Of a DNA stretch of 5,660 nucleotides, positions 1-5,660 are shown one piece after another. Source of the DNA: Candidatus Nanopelagicales bacterium (GTDB taxonomy: Bacteria > Actinomycetota > Actinomycetes > Nanopelagicales > Nanopelagicaceae); the NCBI GenBank assembly GCA_030832365.1, contig JAURJF010000062.1, positions 1-5,660 on the forward strand, given 5' to 3'. Below the pieces are notes generated by a model, which did not search any database, was not told the DNA's origin, and saw only the letters and a program-made list of their open reading frames with translations. A program made the position numbers and the translations under genes. Every line of letters begins with the position of its first letter. Positions within the stretch are counted from its first letter, which is position 1.

Positions 1-111
1 TATAGCATCTTTGCTAAAATCAATTCCTGCTAAACAGTTTAATCCAGCATTAATAAATCCAGCGGACATCCCACCAGCTCCAGAAAATAAATCTATAAAA
101 TTGAGTTTCAT
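1..111 (-). CDS. DNA (cytosine-5) methyltransferase, N-terminal fragment (runs off left edge)
   Basis: Read from an ATG at 111-109, the minus strand encodes 37 residues beginning MKLNFIDLFSGAGGMSAGF. This is the classic start of C5 cytosine methyltransferases: motif I (DLFSGAGG, residues 7-14, the AdoMet-binding loop), then AGF..AG, then a motif II-like AGIDF at 28-32. The catalytic PC motif (IV) and the target-recognition domain would lie beyond the left edge. The family transfers a methyl group from AdoMet to C5 of cytosine, usually as part of a restriction-modification system or as a solitary or phage methylase; which applies cannot be told here. GC over these 111 bases is about 33%, against about 45% in the adjoining mshC stretch, which suggests foreign origin. 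No Shine-Dalgarno sequence is visible before the ATG, because the upstream DNA is mshC coding sequence on the other strand. The family call is strong; the start codon is likely but lies at a suspicious junction. Confidence 0.88.
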   Translation of the reverse strand, partial: MKLNFIDLFSGAGGMSAGFINAGLNCLAGIDFSKDAI

Positions 112-113
112 TT

Positions 114-1109
114 GTTGAAAATATTACAGATATCGATGATCCGCTACTAGAGCGAGCAACCCGTGATAACCAAGATTGGAGAGAGCTCGCCGAATCTCAG
201 ATAGAACTTTTTCGCGAGGATATGACATCACTTGGAGTGCTTCCTCCCAATGCTTATCGGGGAGTCATTGAATCTATAGATGAAATCATCTCTACCGTCG
301 CAGAAATGATTGCTATAGGAAAGAGTTATCAATTAGAGGGCGATATATATCTTGATTTAAATCAAGTTGATGGCGCAATAGGGAATTTGCCCCTTGCTTT
401 AGATCAAGCCCTTAAAATCTTTGAAGAGCGAGGAGGAGATCCAGCAAGAGCTGGTAAGCGCCATGCTCTAGATCCGCTGCTATGGAAAGCGCGTAAAGGA
501 GATGATCCTTTCTGGGAAGCTCCATTTGGCAAGGGAAGACCAGGTTGGCATATTGAATGCACCGCAATAGCGCTAAAAAATCTTCCTAAGGCATCTACTA
601 CTTCGATAACTCTGCAAGCGGGAGGCTCTGATTTAATATTTCCACATCATTACATGACAGCTCTTCAGGCAAAGGCCCTTACTGGAGTTGAATTTGCAAG
701 CTGTTATAGCCATTCAGGGATGATCGGCTTAGATGGTGAAAAGATGAGTAAAAGCAAAGGTAACTTGGTCTTTGTCTCAAAACTTCGCCAAGAAGGCGTT
801 TCACCAGCCTTGATAAGAATCGCTCTTTTTGCCGATAGATACTCAACTGATCGCATGTGGAGCAGAGAATTGGTAGATGATGCAAACAAGCTTCTAACCA
901 GATTACTAAGCGCCTTATCTAGGCAAGAGGTTGCTCCAACCTTTGAAGTTGTTCAAGAAATTGTTAACGCTATCTCTGATGATTTAAATACCCCAAAAGT
1001 CTTTGAACTTCTTAATTCTTGGTGCCTGAAGACTGAAGAGGGCGAAGTTGGAGGAAGCCCCGGTGAAATATCAAGGGCCCTTGATACATATCTTGGAATT
1101 ACTCTTTAG
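114..1109 (+). pseudogene. mshC: mshC, 5'-truncated: L-cysteine:1D-myo-inosityl 2-amino-2-deoxy-alpha-D-glucopyranoside ligase
   Basis: MshC performs the ATP-dependent joining of cysteine to GlcN-Ins in mycothiol synthesis, in the cytoplasm. It is a paralogue of cysteinyl-tRNA synthetase. Homology begins at VENITDIDDPLLERA (from about 114) and runs to the TAG at 1107-1109, about 331 residues of a usual ~410. Visible motifs are FREDM..LGVLPP (211-251), GWHIEC with the zinc-ligand Cys (codon 558-560), GGSDLIFPHH (622-650), GMIGLDGEKMSKSKGN with KMSKS at 741-755, and DDLNTPK near the end. It lacks the anticodon-binding extension and the PRATE stretch of CysS, which favours MshC. About 80 N-terminal residues are absent, including the first zinc Cys and the HIGH-like motif, so this copy could not adenylate cysteine. 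An in-frame TGA at 102-104 lies just beyond the junction. The ATG at 222 falls within the conserved EDM and is not a true start. No internal frameshift is seen. The copy is either truly disrupted or artificially joined. Confidence 0.9.
1069..1086 (-). terminator. 18-bp perfect palindrome, possible PAC2 terminator
   Basis: TATCAAGGGCCCTTGATA is a perfect inverted repeat inside the last codons of mshC. It starts 20 bases downstream of the PAC2 stop codon on the minus strand. As RNA it can form a 7-bp stem with a GGCC loop. On the minus strand it is followed by TTTCACC, only a short T-run, so an intrinsic terminator for PAC2 is possible but weak. On the plus strand it precedes the mshC stop and has no T-run, so it is unlikely to end mshC transcription. 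The palindrome is seen directly; its role is inferred. Confidence 0.35.
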
Positions 1110-1951
1110 ATCCCTGGATTTCTTCTCAAGAATCGCTCAACTTCTCTAGCGATACTCTCGCCAGATATCTCTGGCAGCTCTGCAGAATCTTTTGAACTCT
1201 CAAGTTGTCTCACGTAATCGCCAACCTCAACATCATCTGCTGCCATCTGATCAACTTGGAGCTCCCATTGTTTTGCTCTCTCAGGCAGATCACCTTGAGA
1301 AAGAGAGATTTCAAGAAAATCTTCTAAAGCATTTATCAAGGCAAGGCCAGCTTTTGGACAAGGGGGAGTAGCGACATAATGAGGAACAGCGGCCCAAAGA
1401 GATATTGCATCTATTCCTCTTTTATATGATTGGTCTTGAAGCACTCCGATAATTCCAGTAGGGCCTTCATACTTTGATATCTCAAGGCCAAATCGTTCAG
1501 AGACTTCAGGGTGAGCGCCACTTATAGCGATATTAAACGGCCTTGAATGGGGAGTATCTGCAAGGAGCGCGCCAAGAGAGATAATCATTGAAACTTCATA
1601 ATCATCTGCAAGATCTAGTAAATCTTCAACAAAGCTTTTCCAGCGCATCGAAGGTTCAACGCCTCTGACAATTAAAAAATCATTAGCAAGGCTTGGCGCA
1701 CTTACTGCATAAACAACTGTGCCAGGCCAGATAATCTCTCTGATATTGCTCTCATCGATTTTGATGTAAGGCCTATTGACTTGAAAATCGTAATACTCCT
1801 CGCTATCTACAACGGCGATTCGTTGATATGACCAGATAGTCAAAAGATGGGTAATTGCAGATGTTGCAGACTCAGCAGCATCATTCCAGCCTTCAAAAGC
1901 GGCAATGAGAATGGGCTTTCTAAGGTTAAAGGAGCTCTCACTGAGTTGCAT
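1106..1951 (-). CDS. PAC2-family protein (proteasome assembly chaperone 2-like)
   Basis: This 281-residue soluble protein has no signal peptide or membrane segment. The N-terminal PILIAAFEGWNDAAESA (residues 13-29) is the hallmark of actinobacterial PAC2 proteins. It is followed by EEYYDF..NRP (51-61), GVEPSMRW (97-104), ISLGALLADTPHSRP (124-138), ISGAHPE (143-149) and VPHYVATPPCPKAGLALI (189-206). Residues from about 222 look like a charged helical tail. The family is named for a eukaryotic proteasome assembly chaperone; its biochemical role in Actinobacteria is not established, and this protein ends in RNPGI without the HbYX tail of proteasome-binding factors. The start is the ATG at 1951-1949, with no clear Shine-Dalgarno sequence and a candidate -10 only 11 bases upstream, consistent with a nearly leaderless mRNA. 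The gene diverges from metH across 28 bp and overlaps the mshC stop tail-to-tail by 4 bp. A PAC2 gene near mshC and metH recurs in Actinobacteria (from memory). Confidence 0.88.
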   Translation of the reverse strand: MQLSESSFNLRKPILIAAFEGWNDAAESATSAITHLLTIWSYQRIAVVDSEEYYDFQVNRPYIKIDESNIREIIWPGTVVYAVSAPSLANDFLIVRGVEPSMRWKSFVEDLLDLADDYEVSMIISLGALLADTPHSRPFNIAISGAHPEVSERFGLEISKYEGPTGIIGVLQDQSYKRGIDAISLWAAVPHYVATPPCPKAGLALINALEDFLEISLSQGDLPERAKQWELQVDQMAADDVEVGDYVRQLESSKDSAELPEISGESIAREVERFLRRNPGI

Positions 1952-1961
1952 AAGCAGAGCC

Positions 1962-1968
1962 TACGATA
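1962..1968. promoter_or_regulatory. Symmetric -10 block, candidate bidirectional promoter for PAC2 and metH
   Basis: The 28-bp gap between the two divergent starts contains TACGATA. Read forward it gives TACGAT (1962-1967) and read in reverse it gives TATCGT (1968-1963); both match the TAnnnT pattern of sigma-70-type -10 elements. The metH start lies 12 bases downstream on one side and the PAC2 start 11 bases on the other. Placing the last -10 base at -7 predicts transcription starts near 1974 (plus) and 1956 (minus), with leaders of about 6 and 4 bases. No convincing -35 or extended -10 is visible on either strand. There is no room for another promoter outside the coding sequences. Sequence pattern seen, function inferred. 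Confidence 0.45.
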
Positions 1969-1970
1969 AA

Positions 1971-1984
1971 CTCACTTAAGTGAG
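1971..1984. repeat. 14-bp perfect palindrome across the metH start codon
   Basis: CTCACTTAAGTGAG is a perfect inverted repeat. It covers the predicted metH transcription start, the in-frame TAA stop at 1977-1979 and the GTG start at 1980-1982. It could be an operator, since a repressor bound here would block metH initiation and also sit just upstream of the PAC2 -10. It does not resemble the methionine or sulfur regulator sites I know (for example the TAGAC-N6-GTCTA type of McbR). Chance occurrence of a 14-bp palindrome somewhere in a window this size is not negligible (roughly one in three), so only its position makes it notable. Confidence 0.4.
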
Positions 1985-4900
1985 CGTATTGAAAAATAAA
2001 GAGGCTTCTTCGCTGCGCCTTGCCCTTGCAAAACGGGTGGTAATAGCAGATGGCGCTATGGGCACAATGATCCAGAGCGCTAACCCCTCACTTGATGATT
2101 TCCAAGGACTTGAGGGCTGTAATGAGGTTTTAAACATTACCCGTCCAGAGTTAATCGCCGATATCCATCGTCAATACTTCGATGCAGGCGTCGATGCAGT
2201 CGAGACAAATACCTTTGGCGCAAACTTGGCCAACTTAAGTGAATATGACATTCCATCACGTATTTATGAATTAGCTGAAGCAGGGGCGCGAATTGCTCGA
2301 AGCGTGGCAGATGAATTTACTATCTCAAGCGGTGAGCCTAAATGGGTTCTAGGTTCTCTTGGGCCTGGAACCAAACTTCCAACCCTTGGCCACACAACTT
2401 ATGAAGAGCTGCGCGCGGCTTATCAGATAGCCTCAGAAGGTTTAATCGATGGGGGAGCTGACGCGCTATTAATTGAAACCACTCAAGATCTACTCCAAGC
2501 AAAAGCTGCAGTAAATGGTGCAAGGGCAGCTGTTGATAACTGCGATAGAGATGTTTTAATTATTGCCCAAGTAACTGTTGAGACAACAGGAACGATGCTT
2601 CTTGGTTCAGAAATTTCTGCAGCGCTATCTTCTTTGCAATCTCTTGGTGTAGATCTGATTGGAATGAATTGCGCCACTGGCCCTGCCGAGATGAGCGAAC
2701 ATTTAAGAACTTTGAGTAAAAGTAGCCCTGTTGGAATCTCTGTCATGCCAAATGCTGGACTTCCAATCTTGAAGGATGGAGGAGCTTACTATCCTCTCGG
2801 TCCAGATGAATTGGCCCTCTCGCTCGATCAATTCGTTAAGGATTACTCAGTGGGTCTTATCGGAGGCTGCTGCGGAACAACTCCAGAGCATCTTGCAGCT
2901 GTTGTAAAAAGAGTTCATGGAACTCAGCTGAAAGAGAGAGCGTTTATCGACGAGGCTGGCGCCTCTTCGCTCTATCAATTCGTACCCTTTCGCCAGCAGA
3001 ACACATATTTAGCAATTGGCGAGAGAACAAATGCCAACGGTTCGAGAGCATTTAGGGATGCCCTCCTTGTTGAGGATTGGCAGAGATGCGTTGATATCGC
3101 CAAAGATCAGGTCAGAGAAGGAGCTCACATGCTCGATCTCTCCGTTGATTATGTAGGTCGTGATGGCGTGAGAGATATGCGCGAGCTTGCATCTCGCTTT
3201 GCAACAGCAACAACTCTTCCTATTGTTCTTGATTCAACAGAGCCTGCAGTAATTAAGGCAGGACTTGAATCCTTGGGCGGAAGATGTGTGATCAACTCTG
3301 TGAACTATGAAGATGGAGATGGCTCTGATTCTAGATTTGCGCGAATTATGCCGCTAGCTAAAGAGCATGGCGCAGCGCTCATTGCTTTAACAATAGATGA
3401 GGAAGGTCAAGCAAGAAGCGCAGAATGGAAATTACGAGTCGCAAGGCGTCTCATTAAAGATCTCAATGAAAAGTGGGGGATTAAGACCTCAGATATCATC
3501 ATAGATTGTCTGACTTTCCCAATAGCAACTGGACAAGAAGAAACTCGCAAAGATGGCTTAGAGACTATAAATGCAATCGCTCAACTAAAGAAGGAATTCC
3601 CGCAGGTTCAAACCACGCTTGGAATTAGCAATGTTTCATTCGGCCTAAATCCTGCAGCTCGCATCGTTTTAAACTCAGTATTTCTTTCAGAAGCTGTTAA
3701 GGCAGGACTTGATAGCGCCATTGTTCATCCATCAAAGATCTCACCTATCTCTCGCATCTCTCAAGAACAGCTTGATGTGGCGCTAGATCTAATCTATGAC
3801 CGAAGAAAATTTGAAGGTGATGATTGTGTTTATGATCCTCTATCAAAGCTTCTAGAACTATTTGCTGGAGTTGAAGTCACTTCAACACGTCAATCAAGAG
3901 CAGCTGAGCTTGCCGCTCTGCCTATCGAGAAACGATTGGTAAGAAGAATTATTGACGGAGAGAAAGCTGGACTCGAAGCAGATCTCGATCAGGCGCGTCT
4001 TGGCGGAATAGCTCCTCTTGCAATTATCAATGATTATCTGCTTGAAGGAATGAAGGAGGTAGGAGAGCTCTTTGGAAGAGGGGAGATGCAGCTGCCCTTT
4101 GTTCTGCAATCTGCTGAAGTTATGAAGAGCGCAGTAGCTCTACTTGAGCCCCATATGGAAAAGAGCGATGCAAGTGATCGTGGATCTATTCTTCTTGCCA
4201 CCGTAAAAGGCGATGTTCACGATATTGGAAAGAATCTTGTAGACATCATCTTGACCAATAATGGTTTTCGCGTTGTAAACATTGGAATTAAGCAGACCAT
4301 TAATCAGATAATTGATGCAGCCCAGGATTCCTCAGTTGATGTCATCGGCATGAGTGGACTCTTAGTTAAATCAACGGTAATTATGAAAGAGAATTTGGAA
4401 GAGTTAGATAAACGAGGGTTGGCAGATAAGTGGCCGGTAATACTTGGAGGGGCAGCCCTTACAAGAACGTTTGTTGAGAAAGACCTAGCAGAGGTTTTTC
4501 CAGGAACAGTTAGATATGCCAGAGATGCCTTTGAGGGACTATCTCTTATGGATACGTTGATGGGGATTAAGAAAGGCGTTGAGGGAGTCGCTCTTCCTGC
4601 CTTGAAAGAGCGAAGAACAAGAGTTACATCAGTTGATGCACCACTTACAACTGATACGACAAGAAGTGACGTCGCACCTGATAACCAAATACCAACTGTT
4701 CCATTCTTTGGTTCTCGAGTTATTAAAGGCATCGCACTTGCTGATTACAGTTCAATGCTTGATGAGCGAGCCCTTTATGTTGGCCAATGGGGCCTCAAAT
4801 CCGAGCGTGGGAAATATGAAGAGATGGTTGAAGATCAAGGAAGACCAAGGCTTCGCTCATTGCTAAATGATGCAGTCTCTCAAGGTTGGATTAATGCAGC

Positions 4901-5483
4901 TGTCGTATATGGATATTTTCCTTGCTATAGCGAAGGCAATGATTTAGTTATCTTGCATCATGAGGGGGAGAGGAAAGATAGCGAGAGGCTTCGATTTACC
5001 TTCCCCCGTCAGAGGAGAGATAGAAGGCTCTGTTTAAGTGATTTCTTTAAGAGTAAAGAATCAGGACAGATCGATGTTGTTGCCTTCCATGTTGTCACAA
5101 TGGGGCAATCTGTTAGCCAAGCAACTGCAAAGCTCTTTGCAGCCAATGAATATCGAGAGTATCTAGAACTTCACGGGCTAAGTGTTCAGTTAACAGAAGC
5201 CCTTGCTGAACACTGGCATGCACGCATTAGATCTGAACTTGGTTTTGCAAGCGATGATAGTAGTGAGCTCTCCGAAATTTTAGATCAAGGTTATCGCGGC
5301 TCTAGATATAGCTTCGGTTATCCTGCCTGCCCAGATCTTGGCGCGCAAGTCCAGCTATGTGAGTTGTTAGAGCCGGATCGAATTGGCGTTGAGTTATCTG
5401 AGGAGTTCCAATTACATCCGGAGCAGAGTACCTCAGCAATCATCGTGCACCATCCAGAGGCGAAGTATTTCAATGCAAATTAG
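1980..5483 (+). CDS. metH: Cobalamin-dependent methionine synthase
   Basis: This cytoplasmic enzyme moves a methyl group from 5-methyltetrahydrofolate through cobalamin to homocysteine, giving methionine and tetrahydrofolate. It has 1167 residues (about 1227 in E. coli) with all modules in order. The homocysteine domain (~1-310) has DGAMGT at 24-29 and zinc ligands Cys231, Cys297 and Cys298. The folate domain (~335-600) begins with AIGERTN (345-351). The cobalamin cap spans ~641-735. The cobalamin domain (~735-870) has DxHxxG with the cobalt-ligand His747, SGL at 792-794 and GGAA at 823-826. The AdoMet reactivation domain (~905-1155) has RxxxGYPACP at 1109-1118. No key residue is missing. The GTG start directly follows an in-frame TAA at 1977-1979, so it is the furthest possible; a TTG at 1989 is the nearest alternative. 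There is no Shine-Dalgarno sequence, which fits near-leaderless initiation. There is also no room upstream for a cobalamin or SAM riboswitch. The gene overlaps the next one by 11 bp. Confidence 0.98.
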   Translation: MSVLKNKEASSLRLALAKRVVIADGAMGTMIQSANPSLDDFQGLEGCNEVLNITRPELIADIHRQYFDAGVDAVETNTFGANLANLSEYDIPSRIYELAEAGARIARSVADEFTISSGEPKWVLGSLGPGTKLPTLGHTTYEELRAAYQIASEGLIDGGADALLIETTQDLLQAKAAVNGARAAVDNCDRDVLIIAQVTVETTGTMLLGSEISAALSSLQSLGVDLIGMNCATGPAEMSEHLRTLSKSSPVGISVMPNAGLPILKDGGAYYPLGPDELALSLDQFVKDYSVGLIGGCCGTTPEHLAAVVKRVHGTQLKERAFIDEAGASSLYQFVPFRQQNTYLAIGERTNANGSRAFRDALLVEDWQRCVDIAKDQVREGAHMLDLSVDYVGRDGVRDMRELASRFATATTLPIVLDSTEPAVIKAGLESLGGRCVINSVNYEDGDGSDSRFARIMPLAKEHGAALIALTIDEEGQARSAEWKLRVARRLIKDLNEKWGIKTSDIIIDCLTFPIATGQEETRKDGLETINAIAQLKKEFPQVQTTLGISNVSFGLNPAARIVLNSVFLSEAVKAGLDSAIVHPSKISPISRISQEQLDVALDLIYDRRKFEGDDCVYDPLSKLLELFAGVEVTSTRQSRAAELAALPIEKRLVRRIIDGEKAGLEADLDQARLGGIAPLAIINDYLLEGMKEVGELFGRGEMQLPFVLQSAEVMKSAVALLEPHMEKSDASDRGSILLATVKGDVHDIGKNLVDIILTNNGFRVVNIGIKQTINQIIDAAQDSSVDVIGMSGLLVKSTVIMKENLEELDKRGLADKWPVILGGAALTRTFVEKDLAEVFPGTVRYARDAFEGLSLMDTLMGIKKGVEGVALPALKERRTRVTSVDAPLTTDTTRSDVAPDNQIPTVPFFGSRVIKGIALADYSSMLDERALYVGQWGLKSERGKYEEMVEDQGRPRLRSLLNDAVSQGWINAAVVYGYFPCYSEGNDLVILHHEGERKDSERLRFTFPRQRRDRRLCLSDFFKSKESGQIDVVAFHVVTMGQSVSQATAKLFAANEYREYLELHGLSVQLTEALAEHWHARIRSELGFASDDSSELSEILDQGYRGSRYSFGYPACPDLGAQVQLCELLEPDRIGVELSEEFQLHPEQSTSAIIVHHPEAKYFNAN

Positions 5484-5660
5484 CGATTTCCCCTTCAAAG
5501 CAGTCTTATGGGATATGGATGGAACTCTTATAGATAGTGAGCCAATATGGATTGGCGAAGAGCGAAGGATTATGGAGTCACTTGGCGCTACCTGGAGCAA
5601 GGAAGATGCTCTCTATTGCATAGGTGGGCCAATGAGTCGCGTTGATGCTTATATGCGTTC
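5473..5660 (+). CDS. HAD-superfamily phosphatase, N-terminal fragment (runs off right edge)
   Basis: The first 62 codons are present. Residues 9-21 read KAVLWDMDGTLID, the HAD motif I (DxDGT), with Asp14 the expected nucleophile and Asp16 the expected general acid/base. The following SEPIW..EERRIMESLG is typical of subfamily I enzymes with an alpha-helical cap inserted after motif I, the beta-phosphoglucomutase/phosphoglycolate phosphatase-like group. The substrate cannot be told from this part. Motifs II-IV lie beyond the edge. The ATG at 5473-5475 is inside the last codons of metH in another frame, giving an 11-bp overlap with the metH stop (5481-5483). AGAGG at 5456-5460 could be a Shine-Dalgarno sequence but sits 12 bases away, rather far. 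The overlap implies co-transcription and probable translational coupling with metH. HAD genes after metH are common in Actinobacteria (from memory). Confidence 0.9.
   Translation, partial: MQISDFPFKAVLWDMDGTLIDSEPIWIGEERRIMESLGATWSKEDALYCIGGPMSRVDAYMR

Noticed and set aside
222..1109. mshC as a complete gene starting at ATG 222
   Set aside because: Clear MshC homology (from VENITDIDD through FRED) continues in frame about 36 codons upstream of this ATG, which lies within the conserved EDM. The enzyme would also lack its nucleotide-binding start.
114..1109. Cysteinyl-tRNA synthetase (cysS)
   Set aside because: The LGVLPPNAYRGVIESI stretch lacks the PRATE signature of CysS, and the protein ends without an anticodon-binding extension; both favour MshC.
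1952..1979. Cobalamin or SAM riboswitch controlling metH
   Set aside because: Only 28 bp separate metH from the divergent PAC2 gene, far too short for either riboswitch class, and no B12-box-like sequence was noticed there.
2483..2746. Open frame of 87 codons antisense to the metH homocysteine domain
   Set aside because: No recognisable domain or plausible ribosome site was seen, and it lies fully within a well-supported gene on the other strand.
4304..4732. Open frame of 142 codons antisense to metH
   Set aside because: It lies wholly opposite the cobalamin domain and linker of metH, resembles no protein family I know, and is explained as a shadow of metH codon use.
4633..4866. Plus-strand 77-codon frame inside metH
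   Set aside because: It overlaps the metH linker and activation domain in another frame, and the MetH frame has clear homology throughout.
1..5660. tRNA or rRNA genes, CRISPR arrays, insertion sequences, attachment sites
   Set aside because: Coding sequence fills nearly the whole window, and no cloverleaf, spaced direct repeats, transposase or terminal inverted repeats were seen. The only mobile hint is the methyltransferase fragment at the left edge.

Overview
The window suggests an actinobacterium with low to moderate GC. The taxonomic evidence is an mshC remnant (mycothiol synthesis is confined to Actinobacteria), an actinobacterial-type PAC2 protein beside metH, and hand-counted patches of 45-48% GC. 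A streamlined aquatic lineage such as the freshwater acI group (Nanopelagicales) would fit, but that placement is inference from gene content, compactness and base composition.

Layout. Positions 1-111 (minus strand) hold the first 37 codons of a DNA cytosine-5 methyltransferase that runs off the left edge. Directly against it, from about 114 to 1109 (plus), lies mshC, the mycothiol Cys:GlcN-Ins ligase. Its first ~80 residues, including the HIGH-type nucleotide-binding region, are missing. Reading frame and family homology continue up to the junction at about 105-116, so mshC is cut there and not merely mis-started. The junction is either a real insertion or rearrangement by a restriction-modification element, or an assembly or amplification chimera.

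mshC converges with a PAC2-family gene (1106-1951, minus), and their stop codons overlap by 4 bp. An 18-bp perfect palindrome just inside the mshC 3' end may act as the PAC2 terminator. The PAC2 gene and metH (1980-5483, plus; cobalamin-dependent methionine synthase) diverge from a 28-bp gap. In that gap is a symmetric TACGATA/TATCGTA block that can serve as a -10 element on both strands, which would give almost leaderless transcripts. A 14-bp perfect palindrome covers the metH GTG start. metH is complete, with all four modules and their key residues. Its end overlaps by 11 bp the start of a HAD-family phosphatase gene (5473 to the right edge, plus).

How the genes relate. mshC uses cysteine to build mycothiol and metH makes methionine from homocysteine, so both belong to sulfur amino acid and thiol metabolism. 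The PAC2 protein has no established role here, but shares its control region with metH. The HAD gene is probably co-transcribed and translationally coupled to metH. The most notable points are the methyltransferase/mshC junction and the very compact, possibly bidirectional, PAC2/metH promoter.
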